Shown here one piece after another: positions 26,809 through 34,399 of a stretch of 64,000 nt of DNA. Each line of letters opens with the position of its first letter. Within the stretch, counting starts at the first letter, position 1. The notes under the pieces were generated by a model. The model made no database searches, was not told where the DNA came from, and saw only the letters and a program-made list of their open reading frames with translations. The translations under genes were made by a program, and so were the position numbers. The stretch comes from CAYLLN01 sp033762315 (GTDB taxonomy: Bacteria > Planctomycetota > Planctomycetia > Pirellulales > Pirellulaceae). The stretch lies in the NCBI GenBank assembly GCA_033762315.1, contig JANRLS010000254.1, positions 10,578 through 74,577 on the forward strand, written 5' to 3'.

Positions 26809-27261
26809 ATGTCACTCATCGTGGAAGTAAATAGCGAGGATCAGCCCCACGCGGTGGCTGGCGATCGACTCGCCACCGCCGTGCGCCAGGTGATGGCCGA
26901 GGCGGGCATTCAGGCGGGCGAAATCAGCGTCGCCGTGGTGACCGACGAGCAAATCCACGTCTTGAACCGGCAGTATCTCGACCACGATTATCCCACCGAC
27001 GTGCTTAGCTTCGTGCTCGAACACGATGGCAACCGGCTCGATGGGGAGATCATCGTCAGCAGCGACTATGCCCGCCGCGAATCCGAACGATTTGGCTGGA
27101 CGACTGCCGACGAATTGCTGCTCTACGTGATTCACGGCTCGCTCCATCTGGTGGGGTACGACGATCAGACGCCGGAGGCCGCGCAGGCGATGCGCGCGGC
27201 CGAGGTTCGTCATTTGGCACAATTCGGCCTCGAGCATCGCTACGACGCGGCCGAAGGATGA
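26809..27261 (+). CDS. ybeY: Endoribonuclease YbeY
   Basis: YbeY is a zinc-dependent RNase for 16S rRNA maturation and ribosome quality control. The protein has the YPTDVLSFVLEHD motif and the metal-binding HGSLHLVGYDD near its C-terminus (the H-x3-H part of the usual HGxLHLxGYDH site, with the last His replaced by Asp). 150 aa, normal length. ATG at 26809. Its stop overlaps the hpnE start (ATGA), a coupling not expected from function. The missing final His may affect zinc binding. Confidence 0.93.
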   Translation: MSLIVEVNSEDQPHAVAGDRLATAVRQVMAEAGIQAGEISVAVVTDEQIHVLNRQYLDHDYPTDVLSFVLEHDGNRLDGEIIVSSDYARRESERFGWTTADELLLYVIHGSLHLVGYDDQTPEAAQAMRAAEVRHLAQFGLEHRYDAAEG

Positions 27262-28703
27262 GCGCCGCCGCCGCGAGTTCGCCGGCCGCAATCGCCACGC
27301 GCGCGAGCGTGCTCATCGTCGGCGGCGGTCTGGCTGGGCTGGCGGCTGCCGCGGCCCTCGCGCCGCGCGGCGTGGCGGTGACGCTGCTCGAAAGCAAACG
27401 CCGGCTCGGTGGCCGCGCGGGATCGTTTGTCGATCGCCAGACGGGGGAGCTGTTCGACCATTGCCAGCACGTCGCGATGGGCTGCTGTACGAACTACCTC
27501 GACTTCTGTTGGCAAACGGAAATCGCCGGCCACTTCGCGCGGTTCGAATCGCTCACCTTCTTTGGCCCCGATGGCCGGCCGAGCCCGTTTCGCGGCCGCA
27601 AGTGGCTACCGGCGCCGCTGCATCTCATGCCGGCACTGCTGGGGCTGAAATACCTGTCGCTCGGCGACAAGATCGCGCTCTGCCGCGCGATCTTGCGGCT
27701 CGTTGCCACGCCGACTATCGACAGCGTCACTTCGCCGACCGTCCTCGCGTGGCTCACCTCCCTCCGCCAGCCGTCGCGGGTGATCGAGCGATTTTGGAAA
27801 GTGGTGCTGGTGAGCGCGCTGGGAGAATCGCTCGATCGGGCCTCCCTTGCCGCCGCCCGCAAAGTGCTCGTCGATGGTTTTCTCGCCCATCGCGACGCCA
27901 GCGATGTCTTCGTTCCGCAGGTCTCGCTCGGCGAACTGTACGACCAGCGCGTCGCGGATTGGCTCCGCAGCCGCGGCGTTCGCGTGCTGCTCGAAACGGC
28001 AGCGGAGGAGGGATTGGCGGACGAAGGGCGGGCGAGCGGCGTGCGACTGGCGGATGGCTCGATTCTGGAGGCAGATTTCGTGGTGCTGGCGGTTCCTTGG
28101 CGGAAGGCGCTCGCGCTGATCCCCGAGAGAATAGCGCCCCGCTTGCCGCTGCTCGCCGCGGCGCGAGATTTTGCGGCCGCGCCGATCAGCAGCTTGCATC
28201 TGTGGTTCGACCGGCCCATTACCAATTTGCCGCACGCGGTGTTGGTCGAGCGCATGTCGCAATGGATTTTCGCCCGGCCCGGCCACGCGACCGGCGGCGG
28301 CCACGCTTATCAGGTGGTTATCAGTGCGTCGCACGATCTGGCGGGTCGCGAGCGGCAAGCGATTGTCGAGGAGGTGCAGGGTGAGCTGGCGGGAATTTTT
28401 CCCGCGGCGAAGTCCGCCAGGCTCTTGCGCTGGCAACTAGTTACCGAACAGGAAGCGGTGTTTTCGGTCCGGCCGGGCCTCGACGAACTCCGCCCGCCGC
28501 AGGAAACCGCCATCGAAAACCTGCTGCTGGCGGGCGATTGGACCCGCACCGGTTGGCCGGCGACGATGGAGGGGGCCGTCCGCAGCGGCTATCTGGCCGC
28601 CGAGGGGGTGCTGCGAAAGCTTGGCCGACCGGAGCAGATTCTCGCAGCCGGTTTGCCTCGCGGCAGGCTGCTCCGGTGGTTCATTCCAGGCGGCGGGCGA
28701 TGA
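27258..28703 (+). CDS. hpnE: Squalene-associated FAD-dependent desaturase HpnE
   Basis: HpnE, with HpnC and HpnD in other bacteria, converts precursors to squalene through hydroxysqualene. The protein has the FAD-binding GGGLAGLAAAAAL near residue 22, a second FAD segment GRAGSF near 54 and the C-terminal LLAGDWTRTGWPATMEGAVR typical of amine oxidase/phytoene desaturase-like enzymes. 481 aa. ATG at 27258 overlaps the ybeY stop. HpnC and HpnD are not in the window, although shc and hpnH are (about 25 kb away). It converges with, and overlaps by 23 bases, the methyltransferase gene on the other strand. Confidence 0.9.
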   Translation: MSAAAASSPAAIATRASVLIVGGGLAGLAAAAALAPRGVAVTLLESKRRLGGRAGSFVDRQTGELFDHCQHVAMGCCTNYLDFCWQTEIAGHFARFESLTFFGPDGRPSPFRGRKWLPAPLHLMPALLGLKYLSLGDKIALCRAILRLVATPTIDSVTSPTVLAWLTSLRQPSRVIERFWKVVLVSALGESLDRASLAAARKVLVDGFLAHRDASDVFVPQVSLGELYDQRVADWLRSRGVRVLLETAAEEGLADEGRASGVRLADGSILEADFVVLAVPWRKALALIPERIAPRLPLLAAARDFAAAPISSLHLWFDRPITNLPHAVLVERMSQWIFARPGHATGGGHAYQVVISASHDLAGRERQAIVEEVQGELAGIFPAAKSARLLRWQLVTEQEAVFSVRPGLDELRPPQETAIENLLLAGDWTRTGWPATMEGAVRSGYLAAEGVLRKLGRPEQILAAGLPRGRLLRWFIPGGGR

Positions 28704-29889
28704 TCGCCTTTGCCGCGCCGCCGACCGGCGCAAGCAGCACCGTCGCAGCCGCGTCTCCCGCTGCGACGATCTCCCGCCGCAGCTTTTCCGGCTCGATGTC
28801 GAGCCCCCGCTTTTTGATCTCCAGCCGGCCGATTCCCCGCTCACGGCAATAGGCCCGCAATTGCTTGCGGTCCAGCGGCAGCACGTCGTGTACCTCGAAA
28901 CCGTCCAGCAGCGGATCGCGAAGCTCTGTTTCGCCGGTCAAATAGGCCACCCGCGGCGCGACCGCCCCTAGCTGATGACGAGCGGCCAGTTCGCCCTCCA
29001 AACGGGCCGCCAGCACGGCTGCCCGCGGTTCATAGAGAAACCGGCCGAGCGCCGAGGCCACCGGCAAGCTCTCGCCGCCGCTGCCAACAATTGTCGCCGC
29101 ACCTCCTGTCGCATCGACCACAGTTGCCACCCGCTGGCCAGGCCACTGCGCGAGTTCGCCAAACCAAACCACCTGCTGCCGGCATTCGCCCCGGCTTTCG
29201 GTCCACTGGCGCTCGGCGTGGTTCCACTCAACTGGCACGTCGCTGGCTGGGGCGACCTTGATCGCCCCGCTGGGAGCAACTGCCAGCAGCTCGGCGATCG
29301 TCGCCAAACCCGGCTCGAACGCGGCGAGCGTCGTCGTGCGCTTGCCGACCGTCCGGCGATCGGGATCGAGATGCCAGGCCGAGAGCTTTCCTCCGTCGGC
29401 GCGGATGCTGCCTAGCACGTCTTCAACCCGCACGTTCAGCAGCCGTGAATTTCGCTGGCCGTAAACAGCGGCATTCCGCTGGGCCAGCAGAGCACAAACC
29501 GCGTCGGCATCAACTCCGGTGACCTGCAAACGGGCACCGAGCGCGACGAGATCACCCCCAATCCCGGTACATAGGTCGAAGCACTCGCCGACTGCCGGAA
29601 ACCGGTCCGCTTTGTAGCGGGCGAGCGCCTCGTCGGTGGCTTGCTCCAGACCCTTACGCGTGAAGAACATCTGGTCCGCGCGGGTGAACTTTTCACGCGC
29701 CCGCTCGCGCAGCTCCAGCTGTTCGCACACCAAGTGCGCCCGCTCAGCCGGCAGATCCTTGCGGAGCGACTGCACGAGCGCGACCGTCACCTGCCCGCCG
29801 GCTGCCGCCAGGTCATCCCGCGCGCGAGCCAGCCACCGCGCTCCGTCGTCGCTCACCAGCCACCGATAGTCTTCGACACTACTCACCAC
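28681..29889 (-). CDS. Class I SAM-dependent methyltransferase with C-terminal THUMP-like domain
   Basis: The central part has the SAM-binding motif FDLCTGIGGDLVALGA followed by VTGVDADAVCALLA, and a DPDRR segment resembling motif IV. The C-terminal region (GIGRLEIKKRGLDIEPEKLR) matches the THUMP-like domain found in bacterial proteins with this architecture; the target is probably RNA, by family inference. 402 aa. GTG at 29889 (a second GTG follows immediately) lies 4-7 bases after GGGGAG. Its 3' end overlaps hpnE by 23 bases. Confidence 0.82.
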   Translation of the reverse strand: MVSSVEDYRWLVSDDGARWLARARDDLAAAGGQVTVALVQSLRKDLPAERAHLVCEQLELRERAREKFTRADQMFFTRKGLEQATDEALARYKADRFPAVGECFDLCTGIGGDLVALGARLQVTGVDADAVCALLAQRNAAVYGQRNSRLLNVRVEDVLGSIRADGGKLSAWHLDPDRRTVGKRTTTLAAFEPGLATIAELLAVAPSGAIKVAPASDVPVEWNHAERQWTESRGECRQQVVWFGELAQWPGQRVATVVDATGGAATIVGSGGESLPVASALGRFLYEPRAAVLAARLEGELAARHQLGAVAPRVAYLTGETELRDPLLDGFEVHDVLPLDRKQLRAYCRERGIGRLEIKKRGLDIEPEKLRREIVAAGDAAATVLLAPVGGAAKAIIARRLE

Positions 29890-29918
29890 TCTACTCCCCT
29901 GCTTCCCTGCCGCCTGCG

Positions 29919-30350
29919 ATGATAAACCGCATGGCTTCGCCCGTCGAACTCCTGGGCACTTATCTGCATCTGGCCCGCGCGGCCGAACTGCGCCGCCAGC
30001 CCCTGGTGCGGGACCGCTTGCTGGTGCTGGCCGCGGTCATCGCGGCACAAAGCGCGGGGCTTGTGCCGATTGCCGCCGCCTGCCGGGAGCGGATTTTGCG
30101 GCACAATCCGGGGCATTTGATTGGCAACTGGCCTACGGTGTCGGCAGCGATGCAAACGGCCGATTTTTCCGCACTCGTGGAGCAAATCGCCCGGCGTTTT
30201 AGTCCCGAAGAGGCCGAGCAGTTGCTCGCACAGCTTGGCATCGAGCGCGGAGCCGAGCGGCGAGCCTACTTCAGCGACGGCGAATACGCGGCCGCCCTGC
30301 TGGGGGAGGATTGGGCAGCGCTGCGGCAGCGGTTTGGAGCGAGTGATTGA
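29919..30350 (+). CDS. Unrecognised small protein, 143 aa
   Basis: A helical soluble protein, Ala/Leu/Arg-rich (ELLGTYLHLARAAELRRQPL, LVLAAVIAAQSAGLVP) with no signal peptide and no recognised domain. ATG at 29919 or 29931. It diverges from the methyltransferase with a 29-nt gap, so regulatory space is short. Composition matches neighbours. Confidence 0.65.
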   Translation: MINRMASPVELLGTYLHLARAAELRRQPLVRDRLLVLAAVIAAQSAGLVPIAAACRERILRHNPGHLIGNWPTVSAAMQTADFSALVEQIARRFSPEEAEQLLAQLGIERGAERRAYFSDGEYAAALLGEDWAALRQRFGASD

Positions 30351-30361
30351 CCTGCGCCTAT

Positions 30362-30429
30362 ACAAGCCCGCAGCGCCAGCAAGGGAAAATCCCGTTCCGG
30401 TTGGTCCGTCGCTAGCGCTGCGGGCTTGT
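30362..30429. repeat. Intergenic inverted repeat, ACAAGCCCGCAGCG family (copy B)
   Basis: ACAAGCCCGCAGCGCCAGC (30362-30380) pairs with GCTAGCGCTGCGGGCTTGT (30411-30429) with one mismatch. Copy A is at 23311-23402. The gap between the converging genes at 29919 and 30463 holds little else. Confidence 0.8.
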
Positions 30430-30462
30430 GTGGTCAGGTTTGTGTGGACGTCGTCGGCCGCT

Positions 30463-31839
30463 CTAAAAAAGCCCCAGCAGCGGCTCCCCTTCGCATGCGC
30501 GGTGGGGGCGGCCAGACGGATCATGGAGCATCGCTTCGGGCGAGATGCCGAGGGCCGAATAGACGGTGGCGATCAGGTCCTCGGGGCGGACGGGATGATC
30601 GGTCGGATAGGCAGCCGATTTGTCGCTCCCGCCATACACCTGTCCCCCCCGAATGCCGCCGCCGGCCAGGGCCACCGATTGGCAAGGTCCCCAGTGGTCG
30701 CGGCCGGCTTTGGGGTTGATCTTGGGGGTGCGGCCGAATTCGCCCAGCATCGCGACCAGCGTTTCAGCGAGCAGGCCGCGGCCGGACAGGTCCTCCAGCA
30801 GGGCCGAAAAGCCTTGATCGAGTGGCGGCAGGCAGTAGTTTGCCTGCAGCATTTCGCGACCGGTGATGCCCCCCAGCGAGCCGGTGCCGCCGTGGTTGTC
30901 CCACACATTCGCGACGTTGCCGTCTTTGCAAACGTGGTACCAAACGAACGTCACCAGGCGAACACCGGCCTCGACCAATCGCCGGGCGAGCAGAAAGCAC
31001 TCTCCATATTCGTTCCGGCCGTAGCGGTCGCGCAGCTGGTCCGTTTCCTGGTTCAGGTCGAATGCCTGCCGGGCGGTGGGGCTCGTCAGCATGCGAAAAG
31101 CTTGCTCGCGGAATTGCCCCAGCCCTTGCAGCTTGCCGGCATGGTCTTGATTGGTGCGGTCGTACTGTTCCAGTGTCTTCAGCAGGCCGACGCGCGATTG
31201 CAGGCGATGGGCGTCCCAACCTTGCGGCAGGTCGAGGCTGTGGGCGGCGCGAACTTGCACCTCGGCCGGGGCCTGCAATTCGAGCGGGTCGTGTCGCGGG
31301 CCAAGAAAGCCCGCGTGCGTGCCGGTGTAGATGACGCCATCGTGCCCGATTGGCCGCGGAATAGTCACACTCGTTGGAAGGTCGCCCGGCGGCTTGAGAT
31401 AGGAAACAACGCTTCCCATCGTGGGAAAATCGCGGCGATTGCGCTGGTTGCGGGGCACCGCCAGCGTGTTGTTGATCTTGCCGGTCAGCGTGTGATAAAC
31501 GCCGACCTCGTGCGTGTTGCTCGGATGGGTATAAGACCGGATGATCGCCAGCTTATCGGTGTGCTTGGCGATTTGCGGCAGTTGGTCGCAAATCTGAATG
31601 CCGGGGACCACCGTGCTGGTGGCCCCAAACTGGCTGCGAACATCGGCCGGGGCGTCGAGCTTGGGGTCAAAGGTTTCCTGCTGCGGGGGCCCGCCCCACA
31701 AATAGACCAGGATGCAAGCCTTGGCCGATGCCGGGCGGGTCGCGCTGGCCTGGGCTTGGGCGGCCAGCAAACCGGGGAGGGTGAGCGAGCCCAACCCCAT
31801 TTGCCCCAAGCGGAGCATCGCATCGCGGCGGTTCAGCAT
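30463..31839 (-). CDS. DUF1501 protein with Tat-type leader
   Basis: DUF1501 proteins are very abundant in planctomycetes and have a sulfatase/phosphatase-like fold; their function is unknown. This one starts MLNRRDAMLRLGQMGLGSLT, a twin-Arg-type export signal, and has ILVYLWGGPPQQETFDPK near residue 45, the HDGVIYTGTHAGFLG region and GEFGRTPKINPKAGRDHWG near 380. ATG at 31839 is preferred over 31866 because it gives the standard leader and follows GAGGGAG. 458 aa. These proteins usually pair with DUF1549/cytochrome proteins; none is adjacent here. Confidence 0.9.
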   Translation of the reverse strand: MLNRRDAMLRLGQMGLGSLTLPGLLAAQAQASATRPASAKACILVYLWGGPPQQETFDPKLDAPADVRSQFGATSTVVPGIQICDQLPQIAKHTDKLAIIRSYTHPSNTHEVGVYHTLTGKINNTLAVPRNQRNRRDFPTMGSVVSYLKPPGDLPTSVTIPRPIGHDGVIYTGTHAGFLGPRHDPLELQAPAEVQVRAAHSLDLPQGWDAHRLQSRVGLLKTLEQYDRTNQDHAGKLQGLGQFREQAFRMLTSPTARQAFDLNQETDQLRDRYGRNEYGECFLLARRLVEAGVRLVTFVWYHVCKDGNVANVWDNHGGTGSLGGITGREMLQANYCLPPLDQGFSALLEDLSGRGLLAETLVAMLGEFGRTPKINPKAGRDHWGPCQSVALAGGGIRGGQVYGGSDKSAAYPTDHPVRPEDLIATVYSALGISPEAMLHDPSGRPHRACEGEPLLGLF

Positions 31840-31937
31840 GTGGTAAAACTCCCTCGTGTCATCCATCGACAACCGCTTATTGAAGCAAAACCGGCCGGCA
31901 AGTGCCAGCGAATTCCGGCCCTGCTAAGCTACCAGCC

Positions 31938-32999
31938 ATGAAAACCTATCGCATTGCGTTATATCCCGGCGACGGCATCGGGCCGGAAGTTACTGCCGAA
32001 GCGGTTCGCGTGCTGTCGCGCGTCCAGCAGGTGGAAGGCTCGTTCACGCTGGAATTCACGCCGCTCGACTGGGGCGTCGAGCACTGGAAAAAGCACGGCC
32101 AGGTCGTGCCCGACGACTTCCTCGCCATTCTGCGCCCGCTCGATGCGATCCTGCTCGGCGCGGTCGGCTGGCCGGCCCTCCTGCCGGACGGCGAGACCCT
32201 GGCTCCGCTCGTGAAGATTCGCCAGGCCTTCGATCAATACGCCTGCGTCCGCCCCGCCCGGCTTTTTCCCGGCGTGCGCAGCGTGCTGGCGGGCAAAGGG
32301 CCGGGGGATATCGACCTGGTGGTGATTCGCGAAAACAGCGAGGGGGAGTATGTCGATAACGGCGGCCGGCTGAAACGCGGCTCGCCCGACGAAGTCGCCA
32401 TCCAAACCGCCCTGCACACCCGCCGCGGCGTCGAGCGCATCCTACGCTACGGCTTTGAAATGGCCCGCCTGCGCCGCAAAAAGCTAACGATGGCCACCAA
32501 GAGCAATGCCCAGCGCTATGGCTATGTGCTGTGGGACGAAGTGCTCGATCTACTGGCCCCGCAATTTCCTGACGTGACCAGCGAACGGCAGCATTGCGAT
32601 GCCCTGATTATGAACTTCGTCCGGTGCCCCGAGCGGTTCGACGTGGTGGTTGCGTCGAACCTGTTCGGCGACCTGCTAACTGACCTCGGCGGCGTCATCG
32701 GCGGCGGCCTGGGCCTCGCCCCCAGCACCAATACCAACCCCGAGCGGCGGTTTCCCAGCATGTTCGAGCCGGTGCATGGCTCGGCGCCGGATATCGCCGG
32801 GCAGGGGATTGCCAACCCGATCGCCGCCATCCTGAGCGCGGCGATGATGCTCGACCATTTGCAGTTGCCTCTCGCCGCCGCCCGCATTCGCCGCGCGGTC
32901 GAACGAACCTTGGCCGACGGGAATCAAACGCCTGACCTGGGTGGCAAACTGACGACGAGCCAAATGGGAGAGGCGGTGGTCGCTAAGTTGGAAAAGTAG
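31938..32999 (+). CDS. Tartrate/D-malate dehydrogenase-like beta-decarboxylating dehydrogenase
   Basis: A member of the isocitrate/isopropylmalate dehydrogenase family, with ALYPGDGIGPEVTAEA at the N-terminus, RENSEGEYVDNGGRL near 125 and the C-terminal FEPVHGSAPDIAGQGIANP. The GGRLKRGSPDEVA segment is typical of the tartrate/D-malate dehydrogenase (TtuC/DmlA) branch, so the NAD-dependent substrate is probably a 2-hydroxy dicarboxylate, but that is inference. 353 aa. ATG at 31938; the upstream open frame from 31902 adds no domain. A related enzyme lies at 39222. Confidence 0.85.
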   Translation: MKTYRIALYPGDGIGPEVTAEAVRVLSRVQQVEGSFTLEFTPLDWGVEHWKKHGQVVPDDFLAILRPLDAILLGAVGWPALLPDGETLAPLVKIRQAFDQYACVRPARLFPGVRSVLAGKGPGDIDLVVIRENSEGEYVDNGGRLKRGSPDEVAIQTALHTRRGVERILRYGFEMARLRRKKLTMATKSNAQRYGYVLWDEVLDLLAPQFPDVTSERQHCDALIMNFVRCPERFDVVVASNLFGDLLTDLGGVIGGGLGLAPSTNTNPERRFPSMFEPVHGSAPDIAGQGIANPIAAILSAAMMLDHLQLPLAAARIRRAVERTLADGNQTPDLGGKLTTSQMGEAVVAKLEK

Positions 33000-33021
33000 G
33001 CCAGCGAGTCCCTTCGCTGGC
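33000..33021 (+). terminator. Hairpin directly after the dehydrogenase stop
   Basis: GCCAGCGA (33000-33007) pairs with TCGCTGGC (33014-33021) across a 6-nt loop. It begins at the base after the TAG stop of the upstream gene, so it may terminate its transcript, although no U-tract follows. It shares its stem with 44312-44332. Confidence 0.55.
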
Positions 33022-33092
33022 TGGATTGGCAACGGACCGTTGCGCCGCTGGTCGGCCTAAAAGGGATGGGGCAAGCGTGTTCGGCAACTCCC

Positions 33093-33114
33093 GTCCGCCA
33101 AGGGCCTGGCGGAC
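33093..33114 (+). repeat. Hairpin of the CTAC-flanked family
   Basis: GTCCGCCA (33093-33100) pairs perfectly with TGGCGGAC (33107-33114) around AGGGCC, followed by CTACAT. Related hairpins with other stems and the same CTAC flank are at 34333, 44149 and 44312. Confidence 0.65.
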
Positions 33115-33205
33115 CTACATATCACGAAAAGCCAATGCTTGACATCGCCGCGCGCCGCCCGCTTGAATACAGACCGCCAACTTTCTTTCGCAACCGAGGT
33201 GCTTC

Positions 33206-34258
33206 ATGCGTCGTCTCGCTCTCCCCGTGCTCGCTAGCCTGATGGTCTCGGTTGCCGCGGCGGCCGATGTGCCGCCGCCGACCGGCGAGAAGATCGTCGC
33301 GCCGGGTGCCAAGCTGGAACTGCTTTACACCCGCTCGGCCAAAATCGAAGGGGGGCTGACCGAAGGGCCAGCGGTTGCCCCGGACGGCAGCATCTATTTC
33401 TCCGACATTCCGTTCGGCAAGGACGGCGGCCTGATCGTTCGGTTCGATCCGAAGTCCAAGCAGAACACCGTATTCACCGACAACAGCGGCAAGTCGACCG
33501 GACTGATTTTCGATGCTCAGGGCCGCCTGCTCGCCTGCGAAGGGGCCAATTTCGGCGGCCGCTGCATCAGCCGCTGGGATGTGAAGACGAAGCAGAAGAC
33601 GGTGCTCGCCGATAAGTTCAACGGCAAGCGGTTCAACGCCTGCAACGACATTTGTCTCGACAAACAGGGGCGCATCTATTTCACCGATCCCAAATACCTG
33701 GGAGACGAGCCGCGCGAACAGCCGCACATGGGGGTCTATCGGATCGATTCGTCCGGCCAGGTCAGCGAAGTGACCCACGATGTCAATAAGCCCAATGGCA
33801 TCGCGATCAGCCCCGATGGCAAAACGCTCTATCTCGCCGACCATGACAACGGCAGCGAGGATGTCACCAAGCCAGCCCCGCCCAAAACCGGCCCGATGAA
33901 GATCTATGCCTTTCCGCTCGCGGCCGATGGCACGGTGGGGAAGCGGCGGACGATCGTCGATTTTGGCAAGAAAAAAGGCTGCGACGGCATGGATGTCGAT
34001 GAAGAGGGGCACATCTATCTGACTGTCCGCGACATGGGCCGCCCCGGCGTGCTGGTGATCGATCCCGAAGGGAAAGAAGTCGCCTTCATCCCCACCGGTC
34101 CCGCTGGGCAATCCGGCGACAAGCCCGTCGGCCTGCCGAGCAATGTCGAGTTTGGTATCGGCGACGAAGCGAGCACGCTCTACATCACGGTCGATTTCAG
34201 CCTCTTCCGCATCCCGCTTAAAATCCGCGGCTATCATCCGCAGTATCCGGCGAACTAG
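33206..34258 (+). CDS. SMP-30/gluconolactonase/LRE family protein
   Basis: A signal peptide (MRRLALPVLASLMVSVAAAA) is followed by a six-bladed propeller of the SMP-30/gluconolactonase type: GPAVAPDGSIYFSDIPFG, GLIFDAQGRLLACEG, FNACNDICLDKQGRIYFTDP, KPNGIAISPDGKTLYLAD and DGMDVDEEGHIYLT blocks. It is probably a metal-dependent exported lactonase; the substrate is unknown. 350 aa. ATG at 33206. The sugar dehydrogenase-cytochrome follows downstream, so a shared role in sugar or lactone oxidation outside the cytoplasm is possible. Confidence 0.88.
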   Translation: MRRLALPVLASLMVSVAAAADVPPPTGEKIVAPGAKLELLYTRSAKIEGGLTEGPAVAPDGSIYFSDIPFGKDGGLIVRFDPKSKQNTVFTDNSGKSTGLIFDAQGRLLACEGANFGGRCISRWDVKTKQKTVLADKFNGKRFNACNDICLDKQGRIYFTDPKYLGDEPREQPHMGVYRIDSSGQVSEVTHDVNKPNGIAISPDGKTLYLADHDNGSEDVTKPAPPKTGPMKIYAFPLAADGTVGKRRTIVDFGKKKGCDGMDVDEEGHIYLTVRDMGRPGVLVIDPEGKEVAFIPTGPAGQSGDKPVGLPSNVEFGIGDEASTLYITVDFSLFRIPLKIRGYHPQYPAN

Positions 34259-34332
34259 TGCTCTGGACCGTTGGATTTTGGCGTAGGTCGAAGCCATGCT
34301 TCAATCAAATTGTCCGTCACCACTGCCGTTTT

Positions 34333-34353
34333 GGACGATGCACGGCATCGTCC
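34333..34353 (+). repeat. Hairpin of the CTAC-flanked family
   Basis: GGACGATGC (34333-34341) pairs perfectly with GCATCGTCC (34345-34353) across ACG, then TACATCC. It sits in the leader of the sugar dehydrogenase gene. Confidence 0.65.
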
Positions 34354-34399
34354 TACATCCCCATTCTCGAATGCGACAAAGAACCAGGAATCCTCTCCC

